This document shows positions 35,333 through 43,714 of a stretch of 64,000 nucleotides of DNA, one piece after another. Below the pieces are notes generated by a model. It ran no database searches and was not told the origin of the DNA. It saw only the letters and a program-made list of their open reading frames with translations. The stretch's first letter is position 1. Each line of letters opens with the position of its first letter. Position numbers and translations under genes: made by a program. The DNA comes from Phycicoccus sp. Root101 (GTDB taxonomy: Bacteria > Actinomycetota > Actinomycetes > Actinomycetales > Dermatophilaceae), in assembly GCF_001426245.1 (NCBI RefSeq), contig NZ_LMCM01000005.1:124001-188000 (forward strand), read 5' to 3'.

Positions 35333-37800
35333 CAGGACTTCCTCGTCGTGGGGCCGGTCAGGTCGTCGGGCTGCGCGGAGCCACCGGAGGGGTATGGCGC
35401 GTGGTCGCGCAGGGAGGGGATCTCGCCGGCCGCGTGGCGCTGGCGCAGCTCCCAGAGCTCGACCGGTGAGATCGGCATCGAGGTGATCGCGAAGCCCTCG
35501 GCGTCGGAGACGGCCGACGCGATCACGGCGCTGACCGGGATGCAGCCGGCCTCGCCGGCACCCTTGATCCCCAACGGGTTCAGCGGCGACGGCGTCTCGA
35601 GGTGGTCGGTCTCGATGTGGGGGATCTCGGAGGCGTACGGCATGAGGAAGTCCATGAACGACGCGTTGAGCAGCTGCCCCGACTCGTCGTAGACCATCCG
35701 TTCGTAGAGCGCGCCGCCCACGCCCTGGGCGACACCGCCGTGGACCTGTCCCTCGACGATCATCGGGTTGATCATCGTGCCGCAGTCGTGGATGACGCAG
35801 TAGCGCAGGATGCGGATCTCGGCGGTGACCGGGTCGGTCTCGACGATCGCCGCGTGCATGCCGTTGGCGAACGTCGCCTGCGTCGGGGAGTAGAAGTCGC
35901 GACCCTCCAGGCCGGGTTCGTCGTCGTCCGCCACGGGAGGCTTGTCGGGGTCGTTGCTGCCGGCGAACTGGGTCGCCGCCTTCGCCGCCTCGTCGAAGGC
36001 GTAGCGCAGCGGGTTGCTCATCACCGACACCGTGCCGAGCGACATCGCGGTGTCGGGCGCGCCCTTGACGCGGATGATGCCGTCGACGATCTCGAGGTCG
36101 TCGGCCGACACCTCGAGCGCGTCGGCCGCGATCCGCAGCGCCTTCGCCCGCACGTTGCGGGCAGCGAGGGCGATCGCGTTGCCGCTCATCACCGCCGCCC
36201 GGGACGCGAAAGTGCCGACGGCGTAGGGCATCCGGCGCGTGTCACCCGTCGTGACGAACACGTCCTCGATCGGCACCCCGAGCTCCTGGGCCACCACCTG
36301 CGCGAACGCCGTCTCGTGTCCCTGGCCCTGCGACGTGAGTCCGGTGGACACGTTGACCCGGCCGCTGGTCTCGATCTGGATGTGGCCGCCCTCGTAGGGG
36401 CCGACGCCGGTTCCCTCGACGTAGCACCCGATCCCGAGGCCCACCTTGCGGCCCTCGACCTGCGCCCGCTCGCGGTACTCGGCGAAGTCGTCCCACCCGA
36501 CGAGCGCCTTGAGCTTGTCCAGCGACGCGGGGAAGTCGCCGGAGTCGTACTTCAGCGGACGGCCGTCCTGGAACAGCAGACCGTGGTCGAACGGCATCTC
36601 GCTCGGCTGGATGAAGTTGCGCGACCGCACCTCGGCCCGGTCCAGCCCGAGCTCGTCGGCGATCGCGTCCATGGTGCGCTCCATGGCGAAGCACCCCTGC
36701 GGCCGGCCGGCGCCGCGGTACGGCGTGACGAGGACGGTGTTCGTGTAGAGCGACCAGAACTCGCAGCGGTACGTCCCCGGCTTGTAGGGGCCGAGCAGCT
36801 GGGTGGAGGTGATGATCGGGACGATGATCCCGTATGGCGTGTACGCCCCGTTGTCGTGCCAGAACTTGACGTCCAGTCCGAGGAGCCGGCCGTCGTCGTC
36901 GAAGCCGACCCGCACCTGCTGGAGCTGGCCTCGTTCGTGCGCCGAGGAGATGAAGTGCTCGCGGCGGTCCTCGACCCACTTCACCTCGACCCCGAGGGTC
37001 TTCGCGACCCAGGGGACGAGGACCTCCTCGGGCCACGGGTGGTTGATCTTGACCCCGAACCCACCACCCACGTCGGGGGCGATGCACTCGACCTTGGCGA
37101 GCGGCATACCGAGCTTGGCGGCGACGGCTGCGCGCACCCCGGTGGAGGTCTGGGTGGAGGAGTAGATGCGCAGCTCGTCGCGGTCGGCGTCCCAGCGGGC
37201 GTAGACCCCCTTGCCCTCCATGGGCATGCAGGCGCTGCGCTCGATGGCGAGGTCCAGCTCGAGCACGTGCGGCGCGCCGGCGATGGCGGCCTCGACGTCA
37301 CCGACCTCCTGGAGCATGTGGGCCGCGATGTTGCCGGGGACGTCGTCGTGGACGAGCAGGTCGGCGGTGCGGGCGGCCTCGATGCCGACGACAGGGGGGA
37401 GCGGCTCGTAGTCGACGCGGATCCGGGCGCAGGCGTCCTCGGCGAGGTAGCGGTCGCGGGCGACGACCATGACGACTGGTTCGCCGACGTGGTTGACCTC
37501 GTCCCTGGCCAGGGCGTGCTGGGTGCGGCCGTGGGTCAGCGTGGGGTGGGGGATGAGCAGCGGCAGGGGTTCGCCGACCCGGCCGGGGAGGTCCTCGTGC
37601 GTGTAGATCGCGACCAGCCCCTCGACGTCGAGGGCATCGGTGACGTCGATGTCGACGACCTTGGCGTGGGCGTGCGGACTTCGGACGAAGGCAGCCGCGA
37701 GGGCGCCGCGTCCGAGGTCGTCGAGGAACTTGCCACCGCCGGTCACCAGGCGCGGGTCCTCCCGACGCCTGACCGGGGCGCCGAACATCTGGGTGGTCAC
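35332..37800 (-). CDS. molybdenum hydroxylase large subunit (xanthine dehydrogenase family)
   Basis: 822 residues binding the molybdopterin cytosine dinucleotide cofactor. The N-terminal APVRREDPRLVTGGGKFLDD-like start (GAPVRRREDPRLVTG), DVGGGFGVK, the active-site loop PYRGAGRPQG and the catalytic Glu750 in KGAGEAG are present. True CO dehydrogenases have AYRCSFR in the loop, with the Cys that binds copper; this protein does not, so it hydroxylates an organic substrate. Given the UraA-type permease and barbiturase-family gene, uracil/thymine oxidation is the leading guess; purines or other heterocycles remain possible. GTG at 37798-37800 overlaps the small-subunit stop. Confidence 0.9.
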   Translation of the reverse strand: MTTQMFGAPVRRREDPRLVTGGGKFLDDLGRGALAAAFVRSPHAHAKVVDIDVTDALDVEGLVAIYTHEDLPGRVGEPLPLLIPHPTLTHGRTQHALARDEVNHVGEPVVMVVARDRYLAEDACARIRVDYEPLPPVVGIEAARTADLLVHDDVPGNIAAHMLQEVGDVEAAIAGAPHVLELDLAIERSACMPMEGKGVYARWDADRDELRIYSSTQTSTGVRAAVAAKLGMPLAKVECIAPDVGGGFGVKINHPWPEEVLVPWVAKTLGVEVKWVEDRREHFISSAHERGQLQQVRVGFDDDGRLLGLDVKFWHDNGAYTPYGIIVPIITSTQLLGPYKPGTYRCEFWSLYTNTVLVTPYRGAGRPQGCFAMERTMDAIADELGLDRAEVRSRNFIQPSEMPFDHGLLFQDGRPLKYDSGDFPASLDKLKALVGWDDFAEYRERAQVEGRKVGLGIGCYVEGTGVGPYEGGHIQIETSGRVNVSTGLTSQGQGHETAFAQVVAQELGVPIEDVFVTTGDTRRMPYAVGTFASRAAVMSGNAIALAARNVRAKALRIAADALEVSADDLEIVDGIIRVKGAPDTAMSLGTVSVMSNPLRYAFDEAAKAATQFAGSNDPDKPPVADDDEPGLEGRDFYSPTQATFANGMHAAIVETDPVTAEIRILRYCVIHDCGTMINPMIVEGQVHGGVAQGVGGALYERMVYDESGQLLNASFMDFLMPYASEIPHIETDHLETPSPLNPLGIKGAGEAGCIPVSAVIASAVSDAEGFAITSMPISPVELWELRQRHAAGEIPSLRDHAPYPSGGSAQPDDLTGPTTRKS

Positions 37801-38294
37801 GAGCCGGCCGCCTTGATCTCGGCAGCGCGCAGGACGGACTTGACGATGTTCTGGTAGCCGGTGCAGCGGCACAGGTTCCCCGAGATCGCCTCGCGGGCCT
37901 CGTCCTGCGTCGGGTCGGGGTTCTCCTCGAGGTAGGCCGTGATCGTCGTGACGAAGCCGGGGGTGCAGAAGCCGCATTGCAGACCGTGGCACTCGGTGAA
38001 CGCCTGCTGCACCGGGCCCATGGCGTCGATGGTGCCGAGGCCCTCGATGGTGGTGACCGCATGGGCCTGGGCGCTCACCGCGAACATCAGGCACGCGCGC
38101 ACCGGGGCGCCGTCGACAAGGACGGTGCAGGCGCCGCAGACCCCGTGCTCGCACCCGACGTGGGTGCCGGTGAGGCCGAGGTCGTGCCGCAGGAAGTCGG
38201 ACAGCAACCGTCGGGCCGGCACCCGGGCGTGACGCGGGACGTCGTTGACCGTGACGGTGACGTCGAGCAGCTCCTCGGGGACGGGCTCGCTCAT
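37797..38294 (-). CDS. molybdenum hydroxylase small 2Fe-2S subunit
   Basis: 165 residues with both iron-sulfur clusters of the xanthine dehydrogenase family: plant-type ligands Cys48, Cys53, Cys56, Cys68 (CEHGVCGACTVLVDG) and the four-helix-domain ligands Cys107, Cys110, Cys142, Cys144 (QCGFCTPG, LCRCTG). It carries electrons from the molybdenum centre to FAD. Overlaps by 4 bases with genes on both sides, so all three subunits are made together. Confidence 0.94.
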   Translation of the reverse strand: MSEPVPEELLDVTVTVNDVPRHARVPARRLLSDFLRHDLGLTGTHVGCEHGVCGACTVLVDGAPVRACLMFAVSAQAHAVTTIEGLGTIDAMGPVQQAFTECHGLQCGFCTPGFVTTITAYLEENPDPTQDEAREAISGNLCRCTGYQNIVKSVLRAAEIKAAGS

Positions 38295-39178
38295 GCGGCG
38301 GATCCTCCTGCGCTGGAAGCGATCGAGTCGCTGGCGGCCTCGGCCAGGGTGAGGTGGGCGAGTCGGGTGGCGAGCATGGTGCGGTACTCCGCCGTGGCGT
38401 GGATGTCGGCCTCCGGTGAGAGGTGGTCGCGGATCAGGTCGTCGCACAGGGACCAGTCGATCCCCTCGGGGGACTGGCCCTGGACGGCCTCTGTCACGTC
38501 GACCACCCCGGGCACCTCGGTGACGGAGACGAACGACAGCCTCGCCGACGTGACCACCCCGTCCGCCACGGCGACCGAGGCGGCAGCTCCGGCGATGGCG
38601 TAGTCGCCGTGCCGACGGGCGCGTTCGGCGAACGCCGTCCCGGTGGCAGCAGGCAGTCTCGGGAAGCGCACAGCCACTGCCAGCTCGTCGGGTTCCAGGG
38701 ACGTCTCGAGCGCGCCGAGGAAGAAGTCGTGCCAAGGGATCTCGCGCGCCCCGGCAGGCCCGACGGCCTCGACCACGCCACCGGTCAGCGCGAGGATGGC
38801 CGGCATCTCGCCTGCAGCGTCCGCGTGGGCGATGGATCCCACCGTGGTCCCGCGGTTGCGGATGGCCGGGTGGGCCACGTGCCGCAGGGCGCGGCGCAGC
38901 AGCGGCGACGCGGCATATGCGCCCTCGTGGGCCTCGAGTCCTGCGTGCCGCACCAGGGCCCCGACCCGGACCACCTCGTCGGTGACGGTGACGGCGTCGA
39001 GGCCGGTCACGCGGTTGATGTCGACGAGGTGGGCCGGGGAGGCCAGCCGCATGTTGAGGATCGGGATCAGGCTCTGCCCACCGGCGAGGACCTTCCCGTC
39101 GTGGCCCACCCGCCCGAGCACCGCGACGGCCTCCTCGACGGTGCGAGGTGCGTGGTGCACGAACGGAGCGGGCTTCAC
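38291..39178 (-). CDS. molybdenum hydroxylase FAD-binding medium subunit
   Basis: 295 residues of the CoxM/FAD-binding family: AGGQSLIPILNMRL at about 32-45 and TTVGSIAHADAAGEMPA at about 110-126 are the two FAD-binding stretches. It passes electrons to NAD or another acceptor. The GTG at 39176-39178 has AGGA 6 bases upstream. It is the first hydroxylase gene and lies 42 bases after the permease stop, close enough for one operon. Confidence 0.92.
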   Translation of the reverse strand: MKPAPFVHHAPRTVEEAVAVLGRVGHDGKVLAGGQSLIPILNMRLASPAHLVDINRVTGLDAVTVTDEVVRVGALVRHAGLEAHEGAYAASPLLRRALRHVAHPAIRNRGTTVGSIAHADAAGEMPAILALTGGVVEAVGPAGAREIPWHDFFLGALETSLEPDELAVAVRFPRLPAATGTAFAERARRHGDYAIAGAAASVAVADGVVTSARLSFVSVTEVPGVVDVTEAVQGQSPEGIDWSLCDDLIRDHLSPEADIHATAEYRTMLATRLAHLTLAEAASDSIASSAGGSAA

Positions 39179-39220
39179 GGACTGATCCTGCCTGTTCGGT
39201 GGGCGGGTGGGAAGGACGGG

Positions 39221-40657
39221 TCAGCGGCGAGGTCGGAGGTCGTCCTCACCGTCGCCATACGTCTCCCTGCCCACGGTGAGCACAGAGCCCTCTGCCTTCG
39301 CTCGCAGGTCGGAGGGGGCCAGGGACTTGGCGAGGTGGTACGCGCCGACGGCGACGATCGTGCCGAGGGCGATGCCGCTGAGCGAGAAGTCGTCGGTGAA
39401 CTTCAGCGAGACGTTGCCGATGCCGATGACGATGCCGGCCGCGACCGGGACGAGGTTGATCGGGTTGCCGAAGTCGACACCGTTCTCCTTCCAGATCTTG
39501 GCGCCGAGCAGGCCGATCATGCCGTAGAGGACCACGGTGATCCCGCCGAGGACGCCACCGGGGGTGGAGGCGACGAGGGCACCGAACTTCGGTGAGAGAC
39601 CGAACAGGATGGCCACGACCGCGGCGACGTAGTAGGCCGCTGTCGAGTAGACGCGCGTGGCGGCCATGACACCGATGTTCTCGGCGTACGTCGTCGTGGG
39701 GGAGCCGCCGACCGAGGAGGCGAGCACCGTGCCGATGCCGTCCGCGGCGATGGCGCGACCCATGACGGGGTCGAGGTCGGTCTTGGTCATCTCGGCGACC
39801 GCCTTGACGTGGCCGGTGTTCTCCGCGATCAGGGCGATGACGGCCGGGAGGACGAGCAGGATCGCGGCGACCGAGAAGCTCGGCGCGTGCCAGCCGACGA
39901 CCTCCTTGCCGGCGACGAGCTCGGTGTGGGGCGGGAACCCGATCCAGTCGGCAGCCTTGACGCCGTCGAAGTTGGTGCGGAAGTGGGTCGTGATCTTGCC
40001 GGCGCCCGCGTCGTAGGCGGTGATCTGGCCGAAGGCCTTGTCGAAGATCCACGAGAGGACGTAGCCGAAGATCAGTGCGAGGAAGATGGCGATGCGGCCG
40101 ACGAAGCCACGGACGGCCACCGCGCACACGATGGTGAACACCATGACGAGCAGGGCGACCCACTGGTCCTGGGGCCAGTAGATCGTGGCCACCACCGGGG
40201 CGAGGTTGAACCCGATGAGCATGACCACCGCACCGGTGACGACCGGTGGCAGCACCTTGTGCACCACCCGTGAGCCGGCGAAGTGGATGAGCACGCCGAC
40301 GAGGGCGAGGACGACACCGGCGACGAGGATCGCCCCGGTCACCTCGGCCGAGTCGCCGCCCTGCGCGCGGATCGCCGCGACACCGCCGACGAAGGACGCC
40401 GAGGTGCCGAGGTAGGACGGCACCTTGCCCTGGACGATGAGCAGGAACGCGATCGTCGCGATGCCGCTCATCATGATCGCCAGCTGGGCGTTGAGGCCCA
40501 TGATCAGGGGGAAGACGAACGTCGCCCCGAACATCGCGACGACGTGCTGGGCGCCGAGCCCGATGGTCTTGCCCCAGGAGAGCCGCTCGTCGGGGGCGAC
40601 GACGTCGTCGGGCCCCATCGTGCGACCGTCACCGTGAAGTTTCCAGCCCAATGCCAT
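39221..40657 (-). CDS. NCS2-family uracil-type permease
   Basis: 478 residues with about 14 transmembrane segments. The uracil-binding glutamates of E. coli UraA (Glu241, Glu290) have counterparts at Glu279 (ALIAENTGHV) and Glu326 (TTTYAENIGVMAATRVYS). Purine members such as XanQ and UacT have QNNGVIQLT-like sequence at the second site, so this protein belongs to the pyrimidine branch and probably imports uracil or a related pyrimidine with protons. AAGGAG lies 5 bases before the ATG. Gene order (permease first, oxidising enzyme after) suggests it feeds the molybdenum hydroxylase. Confidence 0.92.
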   Translation of the reverse strand: MALGWKLHGDGRTMGPDDVVAPDERLSWGKTIGLGAQHVVAMFGATFVFPLIMGLNAQLAIMMSGIATIAFLLIVQGKVPSYLGTSASFVGGVAAIRAQGGDSAEVTGAILVAGVVLALVGVLIHFAGSRVVHKVLPPVVTGAVVMLIGFNLAPVVATIYWPQDQWVALLVMVFTIVCAVAVRGFVGRIAIFLALIFGYVLSWIFDKAFGQITAYDAGAGKITTHFRTNFDGVKAADWIGFPPHTELVAGKEVVGWHAPSFSVAAILLVLPAVIALIAENTGHVKAVAEMTKTDLDPVMGRAIAADGIGTVLASSVGGSPTTTYAENIGVMAATRVYSTAAYYVAAVVAILFGLSPKFGALVASTPGGVLGGITVVLYGMIGLLGAKIWKENGVDFGNPINLVPVAAGIVIGIGNVSLKFTDDFSLSGIALGTIVAVGAYHLAKSLAPSDLRAKAEGSVLTVGRETYGDGEDDLRPRR

Positions 40658-40768
40658 GAGGACTCCTTGTCGACTGCCGCGCCGGGTGGGGGGAGGGAGC
40701 AGCGCTGCCCCAGGTCGAACGTCACGCGGTGCGGCGACCCTACGACCCGGGCACCCCGGGACATGCGA

Positions 40769-40811
40769 AAACTAGCGGGACGCGCGGGCCGTGCATTGGG
40801 CAACAGTTGCC
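40769..40811 (-). promoter_or_regulatory. candidate promoter and operator before the uracil-type permease
   Basis: Leftward TAGTTT (40769-40774) is a fair -10 element. GGCAACAGTTGCC (40799-40811) is a perfect 6-1-6 inverted repeat 25 bases upstream of it, overlapping the -35 region, inside a longer imperfect palindrome that reads TTGGGCAACAGTTGCCAT. It resembles the hyuA palindrome (AGTTGCCA in common). Confidence 0.5.
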
Positions 40812-40859
40812 ATCGGGGGCGGGCACTGGTTCGGCAGGTCGTGCACTCGCCCCCAGCGC

Positions 40860-42611
40860 TCAGATGCCGCGCATCTGGTGGACCTTCAGGGCCAGGGCCA
40901 GCTTGAGTCGCAGCTGCGGGTCGGAGGTGAACGGGCCGAGCATCTTCTCGAGCTTGGCGATGCGGTAGCGCAACGTGTTGTAGTGGAAGAACAGCATGCG
41001 GGCGGTCTCGGCGACGTTCATGTTCGTGTCGATCAGCACGCTCAGGGTGGTGCGCAGGTCCGCGTGCTCGGGGAGGTCGTCGTTCGCGAGCGGCCCCAGC
41101 GACTCCTCGACGAACCGGCGCAGGTCCGCGCTGTCCGGGATCAGCGACAGCAGCCGGAACACGCCGAGCCCGTCGAAGTGGGTCAGCGCGGAGGCTCCGT
41201 GCAGCTGCCGCCCCACGCTCACGGCACTGAGCGCCTCGTCGTATGCCGCGGGGAGACCGGCGAGGGAGTCGATCGGCCGCGACACCCCGGTCGAGAACGT
41301 GCGACGCCCCCCTCCGCCGTCGCCGCGCACGATCCGGACGACCTCGCCCACGGCGCGCATGACGGCATCGGTGTCGGCGTCTGCCGGGACGGCGTGCAGG
41401 GCGACGACCTCCTGGCTGAACCCCACCACCGGGGCGCGCGGGTCGCGCACCGCCATCGCCTGGCTCCAGGCTCGGGCGAAGCGTTGCTGCAGCGAGCTCA
41501 CCTCCTCGGGGGAGCGCGTCGTGTGGGCGTCGTCCTCGTCGGTCTCGGCGACGACGACGACGAGCCGGCGGTCGATGTCCCACCCGAGGGCTGCTGCGTG
41601 CGCGATCGCCTCGGCGGGCGCGCCCGCTCGTCCGGAGAGCGCGTCGCGGAGGAACTCCGCGCGGTACTTGCCCTCGACCGCCGACACCGCCTGGTCCTTG
41701 GTGATGGCCAGGGCCGCCACGGTGGCGGCGCGCTCGAGCAGGTGGACGTCGTCGGCGGTCAGGGCCCGGTCCACGACGAACGCCGAGAGCAGCCCGTGGT
41801 CGAGCTGTCCCGCCACGATCCGGACGAGGGCGCGGCCGGCGTTGTCGGCGCGGGGGTCGCGGATGCCGACGGGTTCGCGTTCGGTGACCAGCCGCCCCGT
41901 CCGGTCGAAGCAGTCCAGCGCCAGGGCCGCCTCGAGGTCGGCCTCCGAACCGGCGCGGGCGAGCACCCGCCCGTCGGTCGTCGTCACCATCGTGGCCCCA
42001 CCGAGGAACCCGGCCAGGCGCTCGCACAGGTCCTCGAGGCCGCCTCCCGCGAGCACGATCCCGACGAGGATCTGGTGGGCCTCGTCGACCCGGGCGAGGA
42101 TTCCGGACTGCTGGTCGAGCAGCGCCCCGAGGACCTCGGTGACGACGAGCTCGGGGCTGGCGCCGCGGACCAGCACGACGGGGAGGCCGGCCGCAGCCCC
42201 GGTGCTGCGCCAGTCGGTGCCGTTCGTGCCGCCGTTGCGGGTCACGACGAGGGCGGCTGCGCCACCGGCGACCAGGGTGTCGACCAGGCCCCGGACGTCG
42301 GTGCCGGGCGCGAGCCTGGCGGGGTCGAGGCAGACCACGTGGTGGTCGGGACTGAGCTCGCGCCCGGAGTCGGGTCGGGAGCCGGGTCGCGAGCCCGCCT
42401 GCGTGTCGTGCACCGACGCCCGTGTGACGACGGTCCCCAGCTGGTCGGCCGTCGCGTGCACGGTGGCCCCGGCCAGCGCCGGCAGGAGCAGGACCCTGCT
42501 GAGTGGCACACCAGTGACGAGCTCGCGGGTGGGCAGGGGTGTTGCCGCCAGCGCCTGGGCGGCTGGCAACTCCGCGTCAAGGACGCCGGGATCATTGGCA
42601 ACATTCACCAT
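40860..42611 (-). CDS. PucR-type regulator (second copy)
   Basis: Up to 583 residues: a PucR N-terminal domain (LSRVLLLPALAGATVHATAD), a middle GGDEF-like domain, and the C-terminal helix-turn-helix (LRTTLSVLIDTNMNVAETAR, then MLFFHYNTLRYRIAKLEKMLG). PucR-type proteins sense purine or pyrimidine breakdown intermediates and activate the catabolic genes. It lies between the permease operon (same direction) and the divergent transcarbamoylase genes. Two starts compete: ATG at 42611, possibly leaderless behind TACAGT, or GTG at 42509, nearer the conserved domain start. The codons between them are unusually A/T-ending and contain two TTGGCAAC-like half-sites 32 bases apart. Confidence 0.88.
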   Translation of the reverse strand: MVNVANDPGVLDAELPAAQALAATPLPTRELVTGVPLSRVLLLPALAGATVHATADQLGTVVTRASVHDTQAGSRPGSRPDSGRELSPDHHVVCLDPARLAPGTDVRGLVDTLVAGGAAALVVTRNGGTNGTDWRSTGAAAGLPVVLVRGASPELVVTEVLGALLDQQSGILARVDEAHQILVGIVLAGGGLEDLCERLAGFLGGATMVTTTDGRVLARAGSEADLEAALALDCFDRTGRLVTEREPVGIRDPRADNAGRALVRIVAGQLDHGLLSAFVVDRALTADDVHLLERAATVAALAITKDQAVSAVEGKYRAEFLRDALSGRAGAPAEAIAHAAALGWDIDRRLVVVVAETDEDDAHTTRSPEEVSSLQQRFARAWSQAMAVRDPRAPVVGFSQEVVALHAVPADADTDAVMRAVGEVVRIVRGDGGGGRRTFSTGVSRPIDSLAGLPAAYDEALSAVSVGRQLHGASALTHFDGLGVFRLLSLIPDSADLRRFVEESLGPLANDDLPEHADLRTTLSVLIDTNMNVAETARMLFFHYNTLRYRIAKLEKMLGPFTSDPQLRLKLALALKVHQMRGI

Positions 42612-42628
42612 GAGGGGACTGTAGTCCC
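42563..42628. promoter_or_regulatory. paired half-sites and palindrome at the PucR/transcarbamoylase divergent region
   Basis: CTGGCAAC (42563-42570) and TTGGCAAC (42595-42602) are same-direction copies of the half-site seen elsewhere in the window, exactly 32 bases apart like those before carbamate kinase. GGGACTGTAGTCCC (42615-42628) is a separate 6-2-6 palindrome. TAGCGT at 42635 could be the rightward -10 element for the transcarbamoylase genes. Control by the adjacent PucR protein is inference. Confidence 0.4.
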
Positions 42629-42742
42629 ACTGGGTAGCGTCGCTGCTCGAAGCCGCGCGGGGCTCGTGGTCCCCTGTCCACGGAACCCGCGCGGCTCTCT
42701 CGTCAGTCCTGCGCGACCCGACGCCGAGGAGGTGCAGCACCC

Positions 42743-43714
42743 GTGACGCCCTCCGGGACGCCTCTCGCCGGCACGATGGACCGTGCCACCAGGAGCAGCC
42801 CTGCGCCCGCCGAGGGGGGAGCCCCCACCTGGCCGGCCGCGGTCTCCGAACGGTCCGTGGGGATGCTGGCCCGGCGTCCGAGGAGTGCCACCGTCGTCGC
42901 GGTCCACCCGCTCGCGTTCTACCTGCGGTTCGACCGCAGCCGGCCCGACGGCACCACCGAGGGGATCCTGCCCGTGGTGGCCCAGTCGGGGCTGCGCCTG
43001 CCCAACGCCGTGGTGCTCGCCCCCGGGTCGTCCCGGCTCGGCTGGGGGGTCCAGCCCGGCGACCGGGTGGGTGTGGGCGACGGGGAGATCCGCCTTCCCG
43101 GCGCGACGATCCGACGAGCCCGCGTCTGGCGGCCGGTCCGCGTGCCGACGTCCGGCCACCTCCCGGGGGTTGCGGCGACCGGCTCCCTCGGGCGGCTCGC
43201 CTCCCCCGGGTGGGCGGTGCCGGCGCGGCACCTCGCCACGACGGCCCTGAGGGGCGAGTCGTTGGTCGACGTCGTCGGTCACACGGTGGGAGTGGGGCAG
43301 GGGCTGACCCCCAGCGGTGACGACGTCCTGTGCGGCGTGCTCCTCGCCCTGCGCCTCGCGGGCGCCGAGGACGCGCGCCGGCACCTGTGGACGACGGTCC
43401 GACCCCGTCTCGGCGCCACGACCGCCGTCTCCGCCGCCCTGCTCACCGAGGCCGCCGACGGGTATGCCGTGCCGGCCGTCGTCCGCCTCGCCGCGGCGCT
43501 CGCCGGTGGCCGCGAGAGCGAACCCGACGTCGTTCCCGCGGCCCTGGAGGTGCGGGCCATCGGCCACAGCTCGGGTGCCGACCTGCTCGCCGGGCTCGCG
43601 GGGGCGCTGGCGGCGGCGGACAGCACTTGCGGAGGTGACCCGAGCAGTCGCGTGCTGGGGCTGCCCACCGTGGGCGCCCACCACCTCCCGACGACCCCAG
43701 GAGTGACCTCGTGA
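42743..43714 (+). CDS. DUF2877 protein, AllH-like transcarbamoylase subunit
   Basis: 323 residues. The DUF2877 signature GQGLTPSGDDVLCGVLLALR is near residue 190 and IGHSSGADLLAGLAG is near the C-terminus. In E. coli, AllH (YlbF) forms oxamate carbamoyltransferase with AllF (FdrA) and AllG (YlbE), which splits oxalurate with phosphate into oxamate and carbamoyl phosphate. The three genes are together here in the order H-F-G. The GTG at 42743 has GAGGAGG 8 bases upstream. With no allantoin genes in the window, the substrate may be a different ureido acid. Confidence 0.87.
   Translation: MTPSGTPLAGTMDRATRSSPAPAEGGAPTWPAAVSERSVGMLARRPRSATVVAVHPLAFYLRFDRSRPDGTTEGILPVVAQSGLRLPNAVVLAPGSSRLGWGVQPGDRVGVGDGEIRLPGATIRRARVWRPVRVPTSGHLPGVAATGSLGRLASPGWAVPARHLATTALRGESLVDVVGHTVGVGQGLTPSGDDVLCGVLLALRLAGAEDARRHLWTTVRPRLGATTAVSAALLTEAADGYAVPAVVRLAAALAGGRESEPDVVPAALEVRAIGHSSGADLLAGLAGALAAADSTCGGDPSSRVLGLPTVGAHHLPTTPGVTS

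Noticed and set aside
35602-37857. 751-codon frame on the + strand opposite the molybdenum hydroxylase
   Set aside because: No motif, shadow composition, and the opposite strand has all cofactor-binding residues.
35332-39178. Aerobic CO dehydrogenase coxMSL
   Set aside because: The large subunit lacks the AYRCSFR copper-ligand loop, so CO oxidation is not supported.
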